Positions 38,201-50,200 of a stretch of DNA of 64,000 nucleotides are shown one piece after another. The position numbers were made by a program, and so were the translations under genes. The stretch comes from Sipunculus nudus (taxonomy: Eukaryota; Annelida; Sipuncula; Golfingiida; Sipunculidae). The stretch lies in assembly GCA_026874595.1 (NCBI GenBank), contig CM049311.1:50967676-51031675 (forward strand), written 5' to 3'. Each line of letters opens with the position of its first letter. Position 1 is the first letter of the stretch. The notes beneath the pieces were generated by a model. That model saw nothing but the letters and a program-made list of their open reading frames with translations, was not told where the DNA came from and ran no database searches.

Positions 38201-41200
38201 TGTATTAATTATTATTTTTCAATGCCTGAAATGCATAAATGATATTAATATAATAAGTTTTGATTGTTAAAAAGTGTGTGGGCTGGATATTTCAGCCCTG
38301 CAGTTTGACCTGTAAAATACTAGCCTTATAAAAAACAAAAGATAGTGGCTAGATCAAGGTTTAAATAATAAAAACTGAACAAGTCAGCAAAGTCATGCAA
38401 AATTGATGATCACAGATCACGAATCAGCCAATATTCTGCCCACATACAGTTAAGGGGACATGTTGACATAGATAATAGCTCTGATACAGCTAAGTAGTAA
38501 ATTTAACCAGGAACTCTCTGCTCAGAAATGCTTACTATTAATACTAAGATTGTTTTGGATTGTAGCCTCAGTCTGACCTGCTAGGTTTGATACAAGTTCT
38601 AACAATTGTATTTGGAGAGAACCCCCCTGTGTTTTCCCGTCAAGCCAATCAGCCACCACCGCGACCAAGTGCATACCCAGGTCAAGGTCAGACAACTTCA
38701 AACACACCCTACCCAGTAGGGGGAGGTAAGCAAGTTTACAAATATACATGTATCTTCCAGTTATACATATACCTTGTAAATATACTGGTACCTAAGAAGT
38801 ATACATGTGCCTTATACATAGATAAACGTGTTACTGGTAAACATGTGTATATGTTAAAGTTGTAAATTTATGCAATATTTATATTTCTTAGAAATATATA
38901 TGAATGTGTATTAAAGAAATATGGTGAATTGGTCAGTTGAAGCTTTGTCAATTTAACAGTAGATATAATTCATATAAAAGGAGGAAGGCTACCATTGCTG
39001 CAGAAGTCTGAACATGGTATCCAAATAGATTACATACATAAAAATCAGCCCTACCTTTTATAGTAAGTGCATACTAGTACTGAGAATGGGCTCTTTATGT
39101 AGCACTTTTAATCAGTTTGTCTCTAACCAGATAATGATCACTTGCAGGTTTTATGCCCATGCCTGGATACCCACAGTCAGGAGGTGGCTATCAACCCCCA
39201 ACTAGTGCAGCACAGCACCCTTATCCAGGCTACCCCACTACAGGTGGCAGCTCAGGAGGTTACCCCCCACAGGGTGCCTACCCTCCAACATCAGCAGCAT
39301 TCCCTGCAGCATCCTACGGAGGATACCCAAATCAGACTCCCTACCCAGCCCCACAACAAACACACAATGTACAGTGTAAGTACTCACATGAGGATACCAA
39401 AATATGACTCCCTATTCTGCCCCACAACAAACACACAATGTACAGTGTAAGTACTCACATGAGGATACCAAAATATGACTCCCTATTCTGCCCCACAACA
39501 AACACACAATGTAAAGTGTAAGTACACACATAAGGATACCCAAATATGACTCCCTATTCTGCCCCACAACAAACACACAATGTACAGTGTAAGTACTCAC
39601 ATGAGGATACCAAAATATGACTCCCTATTCTGCCCGACAACAAACACACAATGTACAGTGTAAGTACACACATAAGGATACCCAAATATGACTCCCTATT
39701 CTGCCCCACAACAAACACACAATGTACAGTGTAAGTACTCACATGAGGATACCAAAATATGACTCCCTATTCTGCCCCACAACAAACACACAATGTAAAG
39801 TGTAAGTACACACATAAGGATACCCAAATATGACTCCCTATTCTGCCCCACAACAAACAGACAATGTACAGTGTAAGTACTCACATGAGGATACCAAAAT
39901 ATGACTCCCTATTCTGCCCCACAACAAACACACAATGTACAGTGTAAGTACTCACATGAGGATACCAAAATATGACTCCCTATTCTGCCCCACAACAAAC
40001 ACACAATGTACAGTGTAAGTACTCACATGAGGATACCAAAATATGACTCCCTATTCTGCCCCACAACAAACACACAATGTACAGTGTAAGTACTCACATG
40101 AGGATACCCAAATATGACTCCCTATTCTGCCCCACAACAAACAGACAATGTACAGTGTAAGTACTCACATGAGGATACCAAAATATGACTCCCTATTCTG
40201 CCCCACAACAAACAGACAATGTACAGTGTAAGTACTCACATGAGGATACCAAAATATGACTCCCTGTTCTGCCCCACAACAAACACACAATGTACAGTGT
40301 AAGTACTCACATGAGGATACCAAAATATGACTCCCTATTCTGCCCCACAACAAACACACAATGTACAGTGTGAGTACTCACATGAGGATACCCAAATATG
40401 ACTCCCTATTCTGCCCCACAACAAACACACAATGTACAGTGTAAGTACTCACATGAGGATACCAAAATATGACTCCCTATTCTGCCCCACAACAAACACA
40501 CAATGTAAAGTGTAAGTACACACATAAGGATACCCAAATATGACTCCCTATTCTGCCCCACAACAAACAGACAATGTACAGTGAAAGTACACATATGAGG
40601 ATACCCAAATATGACTCCCTGTTCTGCCCCACAGCAAATACATAATATACAGTGTAAGTACACACACGAGGATGCCCAAATATGACACCCGATGCTGCCC
40701 CACAACAAACACATAATATACAGTGTAAGTAAGCAAACACAAGGATACCCAAATATGACTCCCGATGCTGCCCCACAACAAATACATAATATACAGTGTA
40801 AATACAAGTGCACACAAATACATATGGGGTCATCCAAATCAGACATCAATCCCTTACCTTACCCCCACAACACTGTAAAGTCATGCACACACATAAGGAT
40901 ACCCAAATCTAACTTCACACAAGAGCAAACACATAATGAGCAGCATACTGTCACCAGAGGATTGTGACCTAATAATTTTATTGCATATTCAAGTAGTTAG
41001 ATAACCAGATGTTTGTTTTGATAATTTATTGTACATTTATATGGAGTATCATGTAATAGCATGAGAACTTTGGTTAGAGAGCACACGAGTCTCATTAGAT
41101 GTTAATTTGACTACAGTTTAATTCCATGTGAGCCATCTCTGTTTGGCAATCTCTATAGTAATGATTGTTTCTTGTAAACCTGACAGGATGAGCACCGGGT

Positions 41201-44200
41201 TAGTTTGGTTTTCTCAGGGTTTTTCTCTGGAGGAGTGTCCATATTAAAATTCATGAAATTATAGGGAGTTGGCATTATAGGGAGTGGCAATTGGCCAGAA
41301 GGTGGTCAGGACATCAGCAAGCATACATAAGTTGTGATTAAGAAGTTATTTGCTACAATTGCCAGATCAGCATGGCAGTTAAGTGTAGCCTGACAATATG
41401 TGCATTCCAGGGGCAGATCTGCATGCATTAGAGTCTATACAGCTGAGAGATGATATCTATAAGTGTAGAAAGTCAGTATTTGAGGAAGGCCATGGTGATT
41501 ACTCTGTAACAGACTAAAGAGCTAGTATTTCATTTTGCCAACTGACTGGTTATCTTGCAATTTATACGTGGTGTGAGCACTTCAAAGAACAGACATTATT
41601 TAAACGTGTAACTGTAAAGGTGCTTGATATTGCTGTGTGGAATCATATTTGGTTATCTAGAGCTGGATGATTTCAGGAGACATCAGCTGTGAAAGACATT
41701 GATTCCGAGTCCAGATAGAATAGTCTGTGTGCTAATTAGTAAGTGCTGTTTGAACTATGTCTTGAGTGGCAAACCAGTACTCCAGCGAGGGACTGTTGGT
41801 GGTCAGAGCTCCGTGTTTTTATAAGTGGACTGATTCTACTGTGTGACTCAACATTGAGGTGAGCAGCACAACATTCCGATTTCACGTGTGCGCGATGGTC
41901 ATATGATTAGGAGAAGTGTAAACAAGGGACTACTATGTGTAGTGTGGTTAATGTACTTAGTGATTTTTCTGTGTCTATTATCGGAAGCTTGTGATCTTCA
42001 GTGCTTGTATATATGGAGCACCTCTCCAGAGAATTGTGTCTTCTTTCTTTTATATTTTGATTTGTTTTTGTTAACTGATGTCTTATTCATCTTTTTGGAG
42101 TGTACATTTGTATGAGTTTCGGCCAGTTTGTTTGACAGTAAAAAGGAACCTGGTCATTCACATCTTTAGTGGTGTAACACAGACACACATACTCACATAC
42201 ACACATGGGTGTGCACAAACATTCAAGATTGTTGTATATGCATGGTGAAATTGAACTCATTTTTGGAAAAGGTATTATTTTTTCAACAATCTCTGATTGG
42301 AACTCAGATTTATCAAAATACCTTTTGCAGTAATCAATGCTTTGCACCAATTTTAGAAGACAAGTTCCACATGGAGAATTCAGACTGTTTACTGTTCTTG
42401 CATCACTCTCTCTGTCTGCGTGCGGATTTATCATTTTACCTGCTGTTCTTATATTGACAGCATCAGCCCAACAGCAGACCCTTTCTGAAGAGCAGATCAA
42501 AGCGTCACTCCTGTCGGCAGTGGAGGATAAGATGAAGTGGCGACTAAGAGAAACATTTGCAACAGCACAGGCTGAGATGGATGGGTTACGGCGGACCCAG
42601 GAGGACCTACAGAAGGGCAAACAGACACTGGAAGACATGATGAACAAACTGGAGCGTGAACAGGTAGGGTTAAGCAGACTGTGTGACGTCTTCATATCAC
42701 TGAGTTTGTCATTCATAACACCAAGTAGCAGTGCAGGAGGCAAACTAACCTGTAAACATGTAGTCTAGAAGGTCTTTTTCCAAGTTTTCTTTTAAAAAAA
42801 TGTACCTGTATTGTAAACATAATAAGGGCCCTGCTTGTTTGTATTGACATATGGATTTCAAACTTAAATATAGCCCACAACTAAAGCAATTTTGAACACC
42901 TCTGCCAAATCCTTTGGCTTCTAGCCTCTGATGTCTCTGTGGCCCAACGATACACCACCAACTTTTGTCAAGAAATCCACTGGGTTGCCATTTCTACTGA
43001 CTCTTATAAGAAAGGTCACAGTTTCCACTAAGAATACATTGATTTGCTATAATAATGTGTATTGTGTTGGCTTGATTTGTTGCAAAACATCAAATATAAC
43101 CAAGTTCTGACATTTATTTAATAAGAAAGTTCTGTTTATAATAAATGCCTCATACATCGCCAACTGGGTGGACTTCCTGGCATGAACTGTATCCTCTTGT
43201 GGTCCAGATCAGTATACCTGGGATTTTCCCCACTATTCTTGGATGAGTGTTGTCTTATAGCTTTAAAGGTAGAATTTGTGAGAATTTGCAGTACCTCTTG
43301 TAAAGCACATAACAGATGTGCAGTTAGCCTGGCCTTGACCTTGCCTTGCCAGAAAACTTAATGTATATCTTAGGTTAGAATCCAATGGATTTGGCCAAGG
43401 TGTTCTAAATGCCACTAAGCAAGTGCCCTATTTAGGTCAAAGGTCACAGGACCCTCATCTTTAAAAAGATTGCAGATACATTTAAAGCCAAATTTTTTAC
43501 CCAGACCTTCCATCTTCCACGTATAGCTTACCTCCTAAAAAGGGAAGATCCCTATTAATTTTGTGGTCACAAGATCAAAGGTCAAGGTCACAGGAGCCAT
43601 CTGTCCACAAATTCATTTCTTGATGATAACTCAGTTTGAATTTACATATGGATTTGAAACTTGACTTATTTATGGCCCATCACTAGATAAAGAACCCCCC
43701 TAAATTTTAGGGGTCACGAGATCAAAGGTCAAGGTCACAGGAGCCATCTGTCCTCAAATTTGTTTCCGATTGATAACTCCAGTTTAAATTAATATATGGA
43801 TTGCATACTTGATTTATATATAACCCTCCACTAAAGCAAGAACCATATTGATTTAGGGGTCATGAGGTAAAAGGTCAAGGACAGAGGACCCACATATTTA
43901 AAAAGTTATAGATGCATTTTAGGCCAAACTTTTCACCCCAGACCTTTCATCTTGCACATATAGCTCACCTCCTAATAGGAGAAGATCCTTTTTGATTTTT
44001 TGGTCACAAGGCCAAAGATCAAGGTCACATAAGCCATCTGTCCTCAGAATTGTTTTCCAGATGTTAACTCCAGCTTGAATGAACATATATGGATTTGAAA
44101 AATTGACTTATTAATGGCCCACCACCAATGTAAGTACCCTTTTGATTTTGGTGTCATTAGGTCAGAAGTAAAGGTCACAGGTGCCTTATCTTTCATTGTA

Positions 44201-47200
44201 AATGTTTTATTCAAAATTTTTCACTTTTCAATTAGCTAACAATAGGGGAAGAACCATATTGATTTAGACATCATAAGGTCAAAGGTAACAAGACTATCCT
44301 ACTGATTTTTATGTTGACCAGGCCTACATTAATACATCAGATGTAATTGTATCTGCCAAAACAGAGTTTTGTGGATACTTTGTGTTTGCTAGGGTTCCAC
44401 TGCTGCTGCCACGTTGGTTTCCGTAGACAACCTCTGAGACCTTTGGACAGATCTTTCCAAAAACCTGGCATAGTTGTTCCCTCACCTATCTAAATATTCG
44501 TAACAAAAGAAAGGTGGTGCCACCTGTAATCCTTTCTGTGCAGTACAAATCTGGGTGTCTTTTAGATAACAGCCCATATCTTTTGAGTGGTTCAATGTAT
44601 TGAGCTGAAATTTAGCATGTCAATAGATCTTGGATCTCTCCACCTTGTAAAAAAGACTGGTGGTGCCACCTACAATATTTTTTTAGTAGCATTTTAATGT
44701 TACACCACCTACCTTCCTGTCTTTGTAGAATAAATTAATGCCCTTCTCTTAGGATTGGTCTGCCTTATTACCCTGAAATTGTGCATGTCCATAAATCTTG
44801 GATACCACCATCTCATACACAAGACTGGTGCTGCCAAATGCAGTCATTTTCGCTTGGCTTTCATTTGTACGTTTGCTTTGGGTCAAAATTGTTCATATCC
44901 CAGGAGTGTTTGAATGTGTTGGTCTGAAATTTGGCACATCCATCCATCTTGGACAGTTTTCTTGTAAAACAGACAGGTGGCACCACCTACCTCCCTGTTT
45001 TCGTTAAATAAATTAATACCCTTTTGTCAGATTTTTAGTGGACTTCATTCAGGAGTGGTGGGATATACCATTCAATCCATGCCTCACTTCACCCGTACCA
45101 CTGATTTTGGCGGATACATGTCGCTTGTCTTCTATCCATATTCTAGTTATGCCGCTGATGCCTGAGATGCTCCGCCTCTACACCTTCATACATGACTATC
45201 ACTGATTCAAACCATTACATCTTGGTTCAGATGTTAAAATACTGTTTTGGTTCAGTTTCCTGGGTCTTTACATGTAATCAGGTCCTTTCAAGCATTGTTT
45301 GGCCCACACTGAAAGTCTACGGGCTTTTTGTAGGGCCCTACCTGACCTGTCAGTATTCTAGTTATTCTATGTTATAGAGGAGGTGTTGATGTATAGAAAA
45401 ATAATTGTTGTACTTCGGGTATGTTAAATATGTCTTAATCACTACAATATTTAACGGTCAGCCATCATGATATTCATGACATTGTTGATGTCACTCTGTA
45501 AACATTGTGCTGAGACCATTGTATATCAACATTTGATACTCTGTTCCTAAAAAAATATGATATACCAGTAAATCTTTGTACAGCTATTTTTTTGTATTCA
45601 TAAAATCTGCCCCTCTCTGAAATTAAATCTATGAAATTAAAGTACAGTGGAACCCCGCCTTGCGACCACCCCACAATTGCGACCACCCCACAATTACGAC
45701 CATTTTGCTTGGTCCCGAATTTTTTTAAGTTTATTTATGTTTAAAAATGACTCAAAATTACGACCACCCCTGAATTCAGAATTACGACCAGATTTCCTGG
45801 CCCCAGCGCTAATGCGACCCCGCTAATGCGACCACCGCCGAGAAGCACTGAAACAACATTTGTCACGAGTCAATGGCTGCGTCATGTCACAGGCGCCTTA
45901 ACGAAAGATCAAAGCGGGTAACAAGGTTTCTTAACCCGAGTTTTAATCTGGTCCCGCATATCTTCCCTACTCGGTGTCTTCGCTGAGACTCGTTGAGGTG
46001 TAGGTTATAGATCAAAGAGGGTAACCATCGGCCTGATTACTTAATGAGCCGGTCGGACCTGGGGTCAGATGCTAATTGCCCCTCAGTGATCACCAGTATT
46101 ACAGCTACCCTAAGTGTGGGGTTGCGGGCTTTATATTTCAACTCATCACATATTGTTCGATCCTCATTGGTAAAATTAACGACCTAGTTAATCCTAAATG
46201 TGTTCATACCTTACTGACACTGAGTATTGAGCAGTCAGTGAAATGTTTCCCCCTAAAGCTTGCATAGGGGGAAAATCCTTCACATTAACTTGCCTTTTCT
46301 GATAGATCGTTGTCAGTTTATTTATCTACTGGTTAAGTTTTCATTTAAATTGCTTGCTGTTAGGCAACCATGCCTCTGAAAGAACTCTCCTTGAAGGATA
46401 AAGTGGCGTTATAATCAAGGCGGCAACACCACGCGCAGTCAGCACCAAATGGCTCGGCAGTTTAGCGTCGGGAAAACTCAAGTGCACGCAATATATACTT
46501 AAGCGGAAGGCTAAATATATGACAGCCACGTATTATGTTCAATATGCATTCAGCAGGTTATAATCGTATTGCCTTAGTGTTATTATTTGTTACTCATCAG
46601 TCACTACGTACATGTATATTAATTTTTATCATGAATAAATATGTATAGCTACACACAAAAAAACATTCATAATAAGGATCCTCTGCTAAGTAAAATATTT
46701 TGTTATAATTCACATTAAAGATATGCAATAGATAAGCTCTGATACACATTAAATATCTGCGTGTTATATGCGACCACGGTAAGAGTTTCACAAATACGAC
46801 CACCCCAAAATTACGACCACTTTGCTCAGTCCCCAGGGTGGTCGTAATTGTGGGGTTCCACTGTACATGCCTGTTGAAAAGCCACTAAACCATGCTTTCA
46901 TTAACATTTTTTGGTTTAAATGGATGCAGGAGGTAACATACAACATGACCAGCATGATTGTGCCTTGATTACAGTAAGTTAAATTTAAAAATAATTTTAG
47001 AACATTATTCCAAGGACATCAGATCTGATTTTAGCTCACCTGACTGAAAGTCATCTGAGCTATAGCGATCTATCTTTGCCCGTCTGTCTGTCTCAGTGAC
47101 TGTCCATCTGTCCATTAACAGGGCACAAATTGTAACAACTAGACCTAGAATCTTCTCTCTTAACATGCAAGGAGGTCAATGAAAACTCCCTTAGAAACTT

Positions 47201-50200
47201 GAAATTAGGTCACTGTGACCTATATCCTCTGAACAATGGGGCTTGAAAATACCCCCCAGTATAATTAGAATTTGAAACAGAAGCTACATTATCTCAATAA
47301 CTAATGCTTTGATTGCCATGCATATTGATCAAGTAGAGTTTCATCAATTCCTAAAGACTGGTGTTGCCACCTGTACTTCTTTTTGTCCCCCGCTCTGCAG
47401 ATGCAGGGGACATTGTTTTTTGGTTTGTCTGTCTGTCTCTCTGTCTGTCCATCAGGTTTCATTTCCGTGCTATTACTTTCCTAAATATTATCCGATTTCA
47501 TCCAAATTGGGGTCAGTGATTGCTCCCATGCATACTTTGGATTGGTTTTGGAGTGTCTGGCTTCTGTCTGTCTGTCTGTCACTTTGTCTGTCTGTCTGTC
47601 AGGTTTTCGTTTCAGTGTGATAACTTTCCAAAATATTATCCGATTTCTTTCAAATTTTGGGCAGTGATTGCTCTCATGCATGCCTTGGTTGGGATTGGTT
47701 TTGGAGTGTGAAGCCTGTCTGTCTGTCACTTTGTCTTTCTGTCTGTCAGGTTTTTGTTTCCGTGCGATAACTTTCCTAAATGTTATCCAATGTCATTCAA
47801 ATTTTGGTCAATGATTGCTCTCATGCTTACTATGGTTGGGATTGGTTTTGGAGTGTCTGGCATCTGTCTGTCTGTCTGTCTGTCACATTGTTTGTCAGTC
47901 CGTCAGATTTTTATATCCATGCGATAACTTACGTAAATACTATTTGATTTTGGTCAATGATTGCTCTCATGCATACCTTGGTTGGGATTAATTTTGGAGT
48001 GTCTGGCTTTTCTCTGTCTGTCTGTCACTTTGTCTGTCACCATGTTTGTCAGTCTGTCAGGTTTTTGTTTCCCTGCTATAACTTTCCTAGATATTATCCA
48101 ATGTCATTCAAATTTTGGTCAGTGATTTCTCTCATGATTACCTTGGTTTGGATTTGCTTTGAGGTGTCTGGCTTATGTCGGTCAGTCTGTCTCTCACTCT
48201 GTCAATTTGTCAGGTTTTCATTTCTGTGGGATAACTTTCCTAAATATTATCCGATTTCATTCAAATTTTGGTCAGTGTTTGCTCTCATGCATACCCTGGT
48301 TTGGATTTGTTTTGGAGTGTCTGGCTTCTGTCTGTCTGTCTGTCACTCTGTCTGTCCGTCCTTTATCAAGCAAGAAAAACAACAAGATCCCAAAGAGGGG
48401 AATATTAATTCCACAAATTTTTTAGCATTTTTTTCTCTATTTTTGAAACCTTCAAATGAAGTTGTCCAGATGATAACAAGGCACAAACTGTAACAACCCC
48501 TTAGACTTAGAAACTTTAAATTGATTAAATCACTGTGAGATATATTCTGCAAGCTATAGGAAGAAACATGAATTGATCACCCTGAAAGTCAGATGGGCTT
48601 AAATTATATCTGTTAGGCCTTGAATCTTCTAACGCAACATCCAGGGAGTTTATGGACAAATTTTCTCAGAACCTTTAACTAGATCATGATGACCTATATT
48701 CTGCAAGTAACTGGCCAAAAACATGACTTTAAGCACCCTGACAGTCAAAAAGGGCACAAATTGTATACGTTAGACCTAGAAACTTCTAACTGTACATCCA
48801 GGGATGTCTTTGGCAAATTTTCTTGGATACCTGAAATCAGGTCATAATGCCAAAAACATGATTTTGAACAACCAGACATTCAGACAGGACACACATTATA
48901 ACTGTTAGGCCCAGAATCTCATAACACAACATCCAAGGAGTTTCTGGCCAAATCTCCTTTAAAAACCTAAAAGTTGATCATGGGGATCTGTATTCTGCAA
49001 GCAACTGGCCAAAAACATGATTATGAGCACCTAGTCAGTCAAGCATGGCACCAAAATTTACTGTTGAACCTAGAACCTTCTAATATCACATCCAGGGAGG
49101 TCCTTGGCAAGTCTCCTTTAATCCTGAAATTAGGTTACTGTGACCTATATTCTCTTAGTTATGAGCAGAAAACCTAATTATGAGCGCCCGGAAAGTCAGA
49201 CAGGTTACAAATCTCAACTGTTGGCTTTACAAATGTCTTTCTTGATATAAAGGGAGGACATTGTAATGTCTTCTTTGACATCCAAAATAAGGTCACTGTG
49301 GTATATATACTGTGAGCTTAGTTAAACAGTATGATTTGAGTGTCCTATAAGTCAGATGGACACAAGTCATAGCAGTTTGAAGTAGAAACTTCTAACTTTA
49401 AAGCTGGGGAGTTCTAGTAAATTCTTTTTGCTGTTACCTATTTTCTACTGACTATGGGCAAGAAAAACATGATTTTGAGCACTCTGGAAGTCATTCTACC
49501 TATTGTTCGAGGTTCCTAACAAATTTTTTACCATATCATATCATCAATAACTAGAATACGGGTAGTTGACAAGTGACTACGTGTATCCACCAAAATCAGA
49601 GTGGGACGGGTGAAGTGAGGCATGGATTGAGTGGCAAGGGGAAATAGAGTGAGGTGTGTTGCATATTGGCATGGATGTCTGCAGCAAGAATGTGTATGTA
49701 GGTGGTGCCACCTGTCACAAAATCCAGAAAATTTTCCAACTGCAAAATTTTAGGCAGATAAGTCAAACCACTGCCGAGATATGAGTGATTTTATCCAAGG
49801 ACAGACAAACAGATGGACATTGTGCAAAAATAGTTGCAAGTGGCGCCACCAGTATTGCGTATGATAAAGAGCTATGTGAGATCTATACACATGCACAATT
49901 TCAGGAATATATGTCAAACCAGTCCTGAGATATAAGCCTGGATGTCTGCAGCCTGAACATGAATTCAGGTAGCGTCACCTGTCATAAAATCAAGAAAGCT
50001 ATCCAGGATGAATACACATGCAAAATCTCAGTCGGATAAGTCCATTCACTGCAGAGATATGAGTGATTTTATCCCAAGGCAGGTGAACAGATGGATGCCG
50101 TGCAAAAATGGTTGCAGGTGGCGCCATTTTTTTTTATGTATATTATAAAGCTATCCAAGGGCTACATTTGTGCAAAATTTTTAGCCTGATTTGTCAAATG

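Noticed and set aside
39376-40797. Array units as tiny cassette exons (54 nt) separated by 17-nt introns
   Set aside because: A 17-nt intron is too short for normal splicing, and the junction T|GA would make a stop codon.
39412-40849. Series of similar 60-150-residue frames on the - strand
   Set aside because: They repeat every 142 or 71 bp and are the antisense of the TSG101 exon 6 array.
39320-40850. CRISPR-like regular repeats
   Set aside because: The units are contiguous tandem copies with no unique spacers, and the genome is eukaryotic.
42087-42743. 218-residue - strand frame
   Set aside because: It is the shadow of TSG101 exon 7, which is certain on the + strand.
47957-48493. 178-residue + strand frame rich in Cys, Val, Ser
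   Set aside because: Runs through the GTCT-rich ~150-bp tandem units; similar frames occur in each unit.
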